A stretch of DNA of 64,000 bases from Pohlia nutans. Lineage: Eukaryota; Streptophyta; Bryopsida; Bryales; Mniaceae. The stretch lies in the NCBI GenBank assembly GCA_022496805.1, contig CM040087.1:33008253-33072252 (forward strand), given 5' to 3'. This document shows positions 35,450 to 43,493 of this stretch, piece after piece (position 1 is the stretch's first letter; every line of letters begins with the position of its first letter). The notes under the pieces were generated by a model. That model was not told the origin of the DNA, searched no databases, and saw nothing but the letters and a program-made list of their open reading frames with translations. Both the position numbers and the translations under genes were made by a program.

Positions 35450-38400
35450 TTAATGTACTACATCTGTTGGTATTGTTTGATTATTCTCTATACGTCTTTT
35501 ATGTAAAAGGATAGATCCGGCATATTGTATGGCAATGGTATTTATTGCTTTGAATGTGTGTTTTATGGAGGTTTCACAAATGTTGAATTTTGTTTCTAGT
35601 TGTTTCATAGAGGGGACGTGTGTGGTTCCTCTAGCTCCTGCTGTAATGACTATGATAGGATCTACTTTCCAACCTTGTTGTATGATGTTATTAATTAGAG
35701 GTTGGTATTTTAAAAAAATTCTGCCAATTGTTTCTAGTGAAAATCTGTCGTTTGTGTATGTGAATTCTATGAATTGTATGGTTAGGTTATCAGCGGGGTT
35801 TAGAGGAGGTGGGCTTTGGTATGGGAGGCCTTTAATGCATAATATATCTGGTTTGAATCTAGCATTACATTGACATCTTTGTTGATTACAAGTACATGGT
35901 AATAACCATGTAGGGACTGTGTTTTCTTGTGGGTTATTGTTGAATGTGCCCGCATTCATGAGAGTGTAGCATCTTGATTTATTTGAGGATAGTATTAATT
36001 TTCTTAATTCCCATACCGCTTTATTGTGCCTTTTGGTTCTTAGTGCGTGTATATGGTGTTGTTTGCATATTAAGAGTACATGTAGCCATGTATCTGCGTC
36101 TTGTGAGTTACAGATGGGACATGTTTTTGAGGGGAATCTTTGTATGCCGAAAATTAATTGTTTTCTGGCATTACCCATGTATTGACCGGTTCTAAATTTT
36201 AGTATGCTTGTTTTTTGTGAGTCTGTTATTGCTGGGTTATTCCAAAAGTCATTGGACATTTTGTTATCTATGACGGGGTTTGTTGTCCATTTGTTAATGT
36301 TGGGAAAGTCTTGTGCCAGTAATTCTAGGTTATTTTCTCGGTCATGTTTCTTTATGTATTCTTCCAAACATCTAACTGGTCCTTTGTCTGGTCGTTTGAT
36401 ACGACCGGGCCATGTGTCTTTTTGGAAGTAGTAAGGTGTGGTATGTGCAAATTCGTGTGGATTTACTGCAAATTGATAACCTCTTTTCATGGTACCTTCT
36501 TTTGCGAGTTGGTCTGCGTGTTCATTTCCGTTAATTTTAGCGTGTGCTTTAACTTTGTATATTGTAGTTGGTTGTGTTCGCATTTTTACCATTTTTACCA
36601 TTTCTTCTAATATGGTTTTATCGGCGTGGTTGTTTTGTTGGGTTGGGTGTTTTAGTTGTGTGTTTAGAACATGTATACAATTGAGACAATCAGTAAAAAT
36701 ATGTGCAGGTTCGTTTATGTATTTAGTGGTGATTAGTGAAAGTGTTTCATGTATGGCCATTAGTTCTGCTCTGAAGCATGTTTGTAATCCAGGCAGTCTT
36801 TTTGATATTTGTACATCTGGTTTAGATGGGTTGTAGATTCCATATCCAGCTTTTTCTTTTTTCCAATGGCCGTCATCATCTTCTTTAGGTGGTAAAAAGG
36901 ATCCATCTGTGTAATAGCTGTATTGTGGTAGAAATTTTAGTGTAGTGTTTATTTCGAAATCTGGAAGGGGATTTACCCACATGTTTTGTAGATTGTTATA
37001 GGGCGGGTATATGAGTTTGTTCCATTTTGTGCTTTTGTTAACTTTTGTGTTTGGTGGTGTGGGTGGTGTTGTTTGTGTATGGTATTGCGGGATTTGTAGA
37101 TTTTCTATTGTTGTGTTTATGGTGTTTATTTGGTTTATCGTGCCAATGTTGTTGTTTTGATGGTGTATACACCATATATGCATTGCAAGTGGTTCATTTC
37201 GAGTTTTGTTGGGTTCTAGTGGTATTGTAGGTTCGTCATACGTAATGGTGTCCGCGGCAAAATGTATAATGGCATGCGTATCCGGGAAGGGTCCGTTGTA
37301 CGGTGATAGATTTTGATACCAGTTGGTGTCTGGGATTGCTAAAATGGTGACAGTTTCTGGGTCTTGTTTTGCTGCTAGTCTTGCCCAATGTATTGCTTGT
37401 TGTGCTGTTTCAGCATCATTTGGGTGTGCATATCCGATACCTTTCCATTTGTATTGAAAGGCTTCCCCTAGTGAGCCAAAAATCTTGTCTCTAGCGAATG
37501 TTGAGTAGAATTGGGTAGATTTCATGGAACATGTAATTGGTGAGGAAAAGTATGAGTGTGTTATATTAAATGTTGTTATTAGTGTGTCTAGAATGTTGGA
37601 TGGAATGGTATGGTGTGGTGTTCTTATTGTATTCTTTTTGTGGTTTTTGTGTTCATATCTTTGGTATAGCCAGACTACTTCTGTTTCAAATGGTTGTATA
37701 GCAGGTATTAGTCTGTGGATGTTGTATTTGTTGTTGTTATATTGATGCCATAACCATTTTATTCTTGTAGTTGGAATGGTGGTGATATATTTACCGGTGT
37801 CATTATATATGTGGGTTTTATCATTTTGTGTTTGAATGGTGCACTTGTTTGTGTCTATGTCTCTTTCTGGGTTACATTCAATTGTGGATGTTTTAATGTG
37901 TGAGATTATTGTTGGAGGTGGGATGTATCTTGTGTCTCTATTTTGTTCGGGTGTAAATTGTGTATTTATGATATTTTGATGTTGTTTGTTTTTATAATTT
38001 GTGTAATAGTTTGTAAGTAGATTTAGATTATGATGTATTGCTGTTGGTAGGTTTAGTGGAAATAGTTCGCGTTGTTGTAACCATTTATTGTATGTTATGT
38101 GGTTTGAGTCTATCCATTGACATAGATAGGTGTTGTATTTTTTAGGTATTTTATATTTATCTTTTGTTGTAATTGTTTTGTGGTTTAATATTGTGCTAAT
38201 GGGGAATCTTATGGGGTCATTTTTTATGTTTTGTGGTGGAGCTGGTTGTTGTGGTTGAGGTGGTTGAGGGATTTGTACGGGATTTATTGGTGTTCTGGGG
38301 ATTCTGTGGGGGTTGTATATTTTATATTTATCTTTGAGTGTGTGTGGTGGGAAATGTATTCGGCATGTGTTTGTGCAATCTTCATTGCATGTTGGTTCAC

Positions 38401-41400
38401 AGAAGAGTTTTGCTGCTAAGTTTAGTGCACTTTTGTCTAGTTTTGTGGGGTTTTGATAATATATTTTAAAATCTTCTGGTGACATTAGTTTTGTTCCGTT
38501 GGGAAGGGTGATTTGTTCTATATTGTAAATTTTGTGTGCCAATAATTTATACAATAATTTTATGGAGAGTTTTGGGTCTAAATGTGGGAGTTCGTTTATG
38601 ACTGTAGTTCGCCATTCTTTTTCTAGTTCGGTCATGTGGAGTTGGAAGTTTTCTTCTGTGCTTTTTAGGTGTATATCACCTGCTGTTTTCAGAAGGAATA
38701 ATGTACGTGTTGTAGGAGATGTAGTGCAATCTTGGCGTTTAATTCGTGGGATGTCTTCGGCACCGCCGGCTTTAACATGTATGTGTTGTATTAGTCCTTT
38801 ATATATTATTCCTAGTCTCCCTTTGTCGTTGAGTGCATTTCGTAGTTGTTCACCAATGCATCTGAGGTAGGCATTTTTTAGAGAGAAGGCTTCTAGTCCA
38901 AATAAATCATGGGATAGTTGTGTTATTATGTTTGCAGTGCTTTTAGGTAGTCCGCATATTGTTTTTTGGATTGCAATAATTTTCTTATCAAGTTTTTTGA
39001 TAGTTGGTAGTGAATAAGGGACTGCAAAGAAACTGTAGGCTATGCGTGCTCTGATTACTGTATCCACCATACTGATTCTTTGTTTGATAGTTGCAGGGCA
39101 TTTTGATAGTTGTTTACATTGGTCTATTATTTTAGTAGTTGTGATATGTGTTTGGAGTTCCCATTTTAGTGATGGAACTAATTGTATGCCCAAGTAGACA
39201 TAAGGTTCATTTTGATGGAGTACTGGTATTATTTGGTCTCTGTAACTGATTTTTTGGTTTGTCATGTGGGTTTTGGATTTGTTTGGGCAACCAGTGACGG
39301 CACATTTTGTGACTCCCAAGTCCATGCCTGCCCATTCACAGAATTTGTCAATTTTGTTTAGTTGTATTTGTAGTGATTTTGTATTATTTGATATAGCTGC
39401 TAGATCGTCTGCGTATGCTGCGGAGCTGATTTTGATTTTTGATGTACCAAATGTATATCCATTTTCTCCTCGTTGTAACCACCTCAAGAGTGGTTCTAGA
39501 AAAATTAAGAAGAGATATGGACTAAGTGTGTCTCCTTGTATGGTTCCTCTTTGAATCGGTATTGGTTTTGTTTTGCCAAAGTGTTCTCCGATAAATATAG
39601 TGTTTGAGTGGGAGTAAATGTTTCCTACTAGCATTACTGCATCTGTCGGGAATCCAAGATCTTCCATTATAGCTAAGAGTCTTGCATGGTCTAAAGAGCC
39701 AAATGCATTTTTGAAATCTATGTATAGTAGATATATGTCTTGATTTGTAAATTTTGAGTCTTCTAGTGCTGCAATGAGGAGTTGTAGTTGTCTTGCTGTG
39801 CTTCTTTCTGCTCTGAATCCTTCTTGACTATCGTGTAGGATTTGGAAATTTTCACCATATGTTGATAATATGTATGTTAGTGTGCTGGTGAAGAATTTGT
39901 ATATTGTATTTGCAAGTGCAATTGGTCTGTGGTTTGGCAATTGTGCAGGGTCTCCTTTTTTGTATAATAGTATGGTTAGGCTTATTTTCCATGAGGCTGG
40001 GATTTGTTTTTGTTTGTAACAATGAGTAAAAAATAAAAAGAGTAGTTTATGGAAGCTTTCGGGCATGTTTTTTAGTATTGAGTTGGGGATTTTGTCTGGG
40101 CCTGGTGTTTTGTTGTTTGATAGGTGTTTAAGACACATGTCGTATGTTTCTTTATCAAAGTGTTTATAAAGTGGAATTTGTGGGTTTCCTCTTTTTTCTA
40201 TTACAAAGCCATCAAGGTCGTGCCATGGATATTGTCTAACTCCGCAAGTGCATTGTGGTGGGTGTTCAGGTTGGTAGTAACATGTTGGTACTGTAGGTCT
40301 ATTGCTAATTGATTGTTGTATGTGGATTTCGTTTGCTATGTCTTCTGGACTGGTTAGTATGTTGTTGTTTTTGTCTATAATGCAGTCTAATGGTGGTGTT
40401 TCTTGATTTTTGAAAACTTTTTTGTTTATTTTTTTTGGGCTTTTGTCGTATAATTGTCTGTATTTTGATATTGCCTTTTTTATACAACTTTGGGTGTATT
40501 TTGTGGTGATTTTACGGGCTTGTATTTTTGCTGTTTTGGCTATTTCTACTAGTGATTGGATCCATTCTTGTTGATTATGTTCTTGGGTTGGGAGTGGTGG
40601 AATGGTGACATTTGTGTGAGTTTTTAATTCTTCGATTATTGGATGTGTTTGCCAATTTTGATTATTTTTTGTTATGTAGATTGTTTTTCTGATTAAATGG
40701 TAGGTGGATAGGTGTTTTTTCCATGTTTTTTGAAGTTTTCTTGGTAGGAAGCCTCCTTGTTGGGAAGTACGGTTTGTTAATGTTGGGAGCGATGGTGCAC
40801 TACAAGTTTCTTGTACTTTATCTGATATGTTTTGTATCATCTGGTCTAGTTTTGTACAGGATGTTTGCCATTGAACGTCTGTTAGTTGGTCGTTTGATAG
40901 TGTTGTGATAAGTTCATTTATTTGTAGAGCATTTTCTTCAAAATATTCTATTTTGAATTTTTCCATGTTTTCTTGTGGTATGGGGTTTAGAATTCTCGTT
41001 ATTTTATTTGTTATTGGTATGGGTCTTGCTAATAGTGTGTTTGGTGGTATGTGTAGCGTTACTGGCGAGTGGTCAGAATTAAGGTTATGGTCATTATTTG
41101 TAGTTGATGTGTATAAAGTGTTATCCGGTGTTTTGATGTAGTATCCATCGATTAGACTGGTTTGAGTATAGTTTAGTCCCCCTTGTCTGGTGAATGGGCA
41201 ATCTGTAGGGATGTATTCTAATTGGAGATTATTTGTAAATGTTCTCCATTCTATGTCTTCTATTTGTGGTGGGGTTGTGTCGGTTGCATTTTGTCTGCCA
41301 ATAAGTGCTATGTCTCTATTAAAGTCACCGCATAATATATGTGTGGCATTTGGGTGTGCATTTATTTGTTGTGTTATGTTGTGTTGAATCATTGGTATAA

Positions 41401-43267
41401 ATTGTATGTCGTCTGCATGTGACGGCATGTACATATGGGCGATTAGCCAAGTTTGTAGTGGTTTATTATCAATTTTTATTATTTGTAGATATGGAGATAT
41501 TTCTGTAGGAGTTGGGATTTTAGTGATATTGCCGGGGTATGCGTATTTTTTATTTATTAGTGTGAGGAGACCACCTCTTGCGGGAGAGTATGGCATTCTT
41601 TGTTGCATGCATCTTGTTAAAGCATGTGTGTTGTTAAAAAGTAATTTGTATTTTGGGAAAAGGTTTTGTATATATTTGGTGGATTTTGTAGCGGTTAATT
41701 TAGTTTCTTGTATTGTGATGATAGCGGGTTCATCGGGAGTGTTGGTAATTAATTCATGTAAATTGGGAAGGGCCGTATTTAGTGATGATGCATTCCATGT
41801 AATAAATCTCGTATTATGATTTGTTGTATGTATTTCCTGTGGTTGTATTGTGGGTATGTTTGGAAGTGGTGGGGGGTGAGTATATCCATGTAATGGTTCT
41901 TGTATTTTTAAGGTTTCTTCTAATAGGTTTATAGGGAGGAATGGAAATTTGTCAATCATATTTTGAAGGGTTATTGAGCCATTATGTTGATGAATAAAAG
42001 TATAGATTTCTTTGTGAATGGTATTTGGCGGATTTATTAAATTCTGATTATTATTTGTGAATTCTGTGTATGGATGTGTAGTTGAGATATGTCTTTCAGG
42101 TGGGTTTTGTAGTATGGTCATTTTTTCTAGTAGTAATGTTGTCCAATCAGGATTTGGAGTTTGTATTAGGATTTGGTCACATGTTTCTTTTGATGCACTG
42201 ATTGTAATGATAAGAGCGTATAGTATTCTGGGTGATGGATGGTGTTGATTTTGGTAAATATATTTTGATATGTGTGGGTAATCATTTTTGGCTTCCGCGT
42301 GATTTGGGTGTGTTATATTTAGAATGGGTGAAAATAGTTTTGCTAAATGTTTGTATTCTGGCTGTAATTTGATTGTGCTTGGTATAAAGTATGCCTTTGA
42401 TCTTCTTCTATGTGAAGGTGGGTGTGTTTTTAGTAAGTCAGGCATGGGTCCGGGGTTGGTTTCGATGTCCCCACATAATAGCAATATTTGATATAAAAAA
42501 TTTCTTTTTAGAGTAGTTTTTTGTGTTATTTTTTCTTTTTTTGTTTGTTTATTTTGGACGAGGCCGGTAGGCCGAGTCCAGTGTTGTTGTTTATTTTTAT
42601 CTTTATTCTTTTTGGGAGATTTTTTATTTTTTGTTGATGTATGTCTATAAATATTTTTTGTTATTTTTATTTTTGTTATTGTTTGTTTTTGTTTTTTGAG
42701 TTTTTTTGTTTTTGTTTTTTGGTGTATAGATACTCCTTGCTTGTTGGTGTAATTATATGTGGTATTGTTTTGCCTTCTTTTGTTAGTTCTGTTATTCTTT
42801 TTTACATTTCTCATTCTATTTAATTGGTTTCGGGCGAGGCCCGTAGGCCGAGCCCACTTTAGATGGTTTTTAGGGGTTTTTTGGTGTATTTGATATTTTT
42901 TTGTGTTTTCATTTTGAATAGTTACTTTATTGCATTTTGGGTTTGCGATTCTAGGACTTTTATTGTATTTGTGTATATGTTTTGTTGATTCAGAAGTGGT
43001 GTAGAAGGGTGTATGTGAGATGTTATAATTGATTGTTTTATCTTTTGAAGTGTTTTTGATTTTGGGAAGTTTTTGAATGTTTTGTTTTGTATTTTGTGAT
43101 TGGTAAGTAGTGTTGTTTAGTAAGTTTTTTGACGTGTTAGTTTGTTTGTTTGGAGTGATTTTTTGTTTTTTTGTTTCCTTTTTTGGTATTTCTAGATACT
43201 TTATTAAATTTTGTTTTTTCTTGTTTTCTTTTTCTTCTTCTTTTTTGATTTTTGATATGTTCAACAT
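35450..43267 (-). CDS. LINE polyprotein ORF2, 2605 aa: 2A, APE, RT, PCIF1-like, RNase H, CCHC, RLE
   Basis: A single open frame from an ATG just after an A-run. Residues 1-260 are Lys/Asn/Thr-rich. A 2A motif GDIETNPGP is at 266-274. APE endonuclease ~487-745: WN492, QE521, Y613, GDFN 647-650, D707 and SDH 731-733 are all present. Reverse transcriptase ~1050-1325: YIDFKNAF with D1184, RGTIQGDTLSP, YADD 1285-1288. A PCIF1-methyltransferase-like region is at ~1860-1985. RNase H ~2115-2260: D2121, E2168, D2193, D2252. CCHC knuckle C2383-C2386-H2396-C2401, then RHN 2413-2415. Restriction-like endonuclease ~2470-2560: KPD 2472-2474, E2501, K2520-Y2521. No stop or frameshift was seen. Products would copy and insert the element by target-primed reverse transcription. 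Confidence 0.93.
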   Translation of the reverse strand: MLNISKIKKEEEKENKKKQNLIKYLEIPKKETKKQKITPNKQTNTSKNLLNNTTYQSQNTKQNIQKLPKIKNTSKDKTINYNISHTPFYTTSESTKHIHKYNKSPRIANPKCNKVTIQNENTKKYQIHQKTPKNHLKWARPTGLARNQLNRMRNVKKNNRTNKRRQNNTTYNYTNKQGVSIHQKTKTKKLKKQKQTITKIKITKNIYRHTSTKNKKSPKKNKDKNKQQHWTRPTGLVQNKQTKKEKITQKTTLKRNFLYQILLLCGDIETNPGPMPDLLKTHPPSHRRRSKAYFIPSTIKLQPEYKHLAKLFSPILNITHPNHAEAKNDYPHISKYIYQNQHHPSPRILYALIITISASKETCDQILIQTPNPDWTTLLLEKMTILQNPPERHISTTHPYTEFTNNNQNLINPPNTIHKEIYTFIHQHNGSITLQNMIDKFPFLPINLLEETLKIQEPLHGYTHPPPLPNIPTIQPQEIHTTNHNTRFITWNASSLNTALPNLHELITNTPDEPAIITIQETKLTATKSTKYIQNLFPKYKLLFNNTHALTRCMQQRMPYSPARGGLLTLINKKYAYPGNITKIPTPTEISPYLQIIKIDNKPLQTWLIAHMYMPSHADDIQFIPMIQHNITQQINAHPNATHILCGDFNRDIALIGRQNATDTTPPQIEDIEWRTFTNNLQLEYIPTDCPFTRQGGLNYTQTSLIDGYYIKTPDNTLYTSTTNNDHNLNSDHSPVTLHIPPNTLLARPIPITNKITRILNPIPQENMEKFKIEYFEENALQINELITTLSNDQLTDVQWQTSCTKLDQMIQNISDKVQETCSAPSLPTLTNRTSQQGGFLPRKLQKTWKKHLSTYHLIRKTIYITKNNQNWQTHPIIEELKTHTNVTIPPLPTQEHNQQEWIQSLVEIAKTAKIQARKITTKYTQSCIKKAISKYRQLYDKSPKKINKKVFKNQETPPLDCIIDKNNNILTSPEDIANEIHIQQSISNRPTVPTCYYQPEHPPQCTCGVRQYPWHDLDGFVIEKRGNPQIPLYKHFDKETYDMCLKHLSNNKTPGPDKIPNSILKNMPESFHKLLFLFFTHCYKQKQIPASWKISLTILLYKKGDPAQLPNHRPIALANTIYKFFTSTLTYILSTYGENFQILHDSQEGFRAERSTARQLQLLIAALEDSKFTNQDIYLLYIDFKNAFGSLDHARLLAIMEDLGFPTDAVMLVGNIYSHSNTIFIGEHFGKTKPIPIQRGTIQGDTLSPYLFLIFLEPLLRWLQRGENGYTFGTSKIKISSAAYADDLAAISNNTKSLQIQLNKIDKFCEWAGMDLGVTKCAVTGCPNKSKTHMTNQKISYRDQIIPVLHQNEPYVYLGIQLVPSLKWELQTHITTTKIIDQCKQLSKCPATIKQRISMVDTVIRARIAYSFFAVPYSLPTIKKLDKKIIAIQKTICGLPKSTANIITQLSHDLFGLEAFSLKNAYLRCIGEQLRNALNDKGRLGIIYKGLIQHIHVKAGGAEDIPRIKRQDCTTSPTTRTLFLLKTAGDIHLKSTEENFQLHMTELEKEWRTTVINELPHLDPKLSIKLLYKLLAHKIYNIEQITLPNGTKLMSPEDFKIYYQNPTKLDKSALNLAAKLFCEPTCNEDCTNTCRIHFPPHTLKDKYKIYNPHRIPRTPINPVQIPQPPQPQQPAPPQNIKNDPIRFPISTILNHKTITTKDKYKIPKKYNTYLCQWIDSNHITYNKWLQQRELFPLNLPTAIHHNLNLLTNYYTNYKNKQHQNIINTQFTPEQNRDTRYIPPPTIISHIKTSTIECNPERDIDTNKCTIQTQNDKTHIYNDTGKYITTIPTTRIKWLWHQYNNNKYNIHRLIPAIQPFETEVVWLYQRYEHKNHKKNTIRTPHHTIPSNILDTLITTFNITHSYFSSPITCSMKSTQFYSTFARDKIFGSLGEAFQYKWKGIGYAHPNDAETAQQAIHWARLAAKQDPETVTILAIPDTNWYQNLSPYNGPFPDTHAIIHFAADTITYDEPTIPLEPNKTRNEPLAMHIWCIHHQNNNIGTINQINTINTTIENLQIPQYHTQTTPPTPPNTKVNKSTKWNKLIYPPYNNLQNMWVNPLPDFEINTTLKFLPQYSYYTDGSFLPPKEDDDGHWKKEKAGYGIYNPSKPDVQISKRLPGLQTCFRAELMAIHETLSLITTKYINEPAHIFTDCLNCIHVLNTQLKHPTQQNNHADKTILEEMVKMVKMRTQPTTIYKVKAHAKINGNEHADQLAKEGTMKRGYQFAVNPHEFAHTTPYYFQKDTWPGRIKRPDKGPVRCLEEYIKKHDRENNLELLAQDFPNINKWTTNPVIDNKMSNDFWNNPAITDSQKTSILKFRTGQYMGNARKQLIFGIQRFPSKTCPICNSQDADTWLHVLLICKQHHIHALRTKRHNKAVWELRKLILSSNKSRCYTLMNAGTFNNNPQENTVPTWLLPCTCNQQRCQCNARFKPDILCIKGLPYQSPPPLNPADNLTIQFIEFTYTNDRFSLETIGRIFLKYQPLINNIIQQGWKVDPIIVITAGARGTTHVPSMKQLETKFNICETSIKHTFKAINTIAIQYAGSILLHKRRIENNQTIPTDVVH

Positions 43268-43493
43268 GTTTTGATTTTTTTTTTGGTTTTTTTTTTTTTT
43301 TTTTTTTTTTTGTGTGAATACACAGTTTTTGTAAACAAACTATGTGATTGTTTGTCCAATCTAGTTTTCCAACTCTCTTGGTTTGGTTGGCCTCTACTTC
43401 CATCGCATCCTCTACTTCTTCCGTGTTGGTGTCGGTGGGGTTCCACATGATGGGGTCATGCACCGCTTTGCCTCTGTCATACATCTGATCCAT
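43137..43493 (-). CDS. LINE ORF1-like small protein, 118 aa, overlapping ORF2
   Basis: Starts at ATG 43493 (MDQMYDRGKAVHD) and runs through acidic TNTEEVEDAMEVEANQ into a long Lys run encoded by the homopolymer at about 43278-43312, then a basic tail. It overlaps the ORF2 start by 131 bp in another frame. The frame stays open upstream to 43967 but without an ATG; a consensus GTAAGT near 43759 on this strand could instead be a splice donor. The protein family is not recognised; a nucleic-acid-binding role is only inferred from its charge. The homopolymer may hide a true fusion with ORF2. Confidence 0.4.
   Translation of the reverse strand: MDQMYDRGKAVHDPIMWNPTDTNTEEVEDAMEVEANQTKRVGKLDWTNNHIVCLQKLCIHTKKKKKKKKPKKKSKHVEHIKNQKRRRKRKQEKTKFNKVSRNTKKGNKKTKNHSKQTN

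Noticed and set aside
35529..42823. Many plus-strand frames across the LINE
   Set aside because: All are shadows of the 2605-aa minus-strand ORF.
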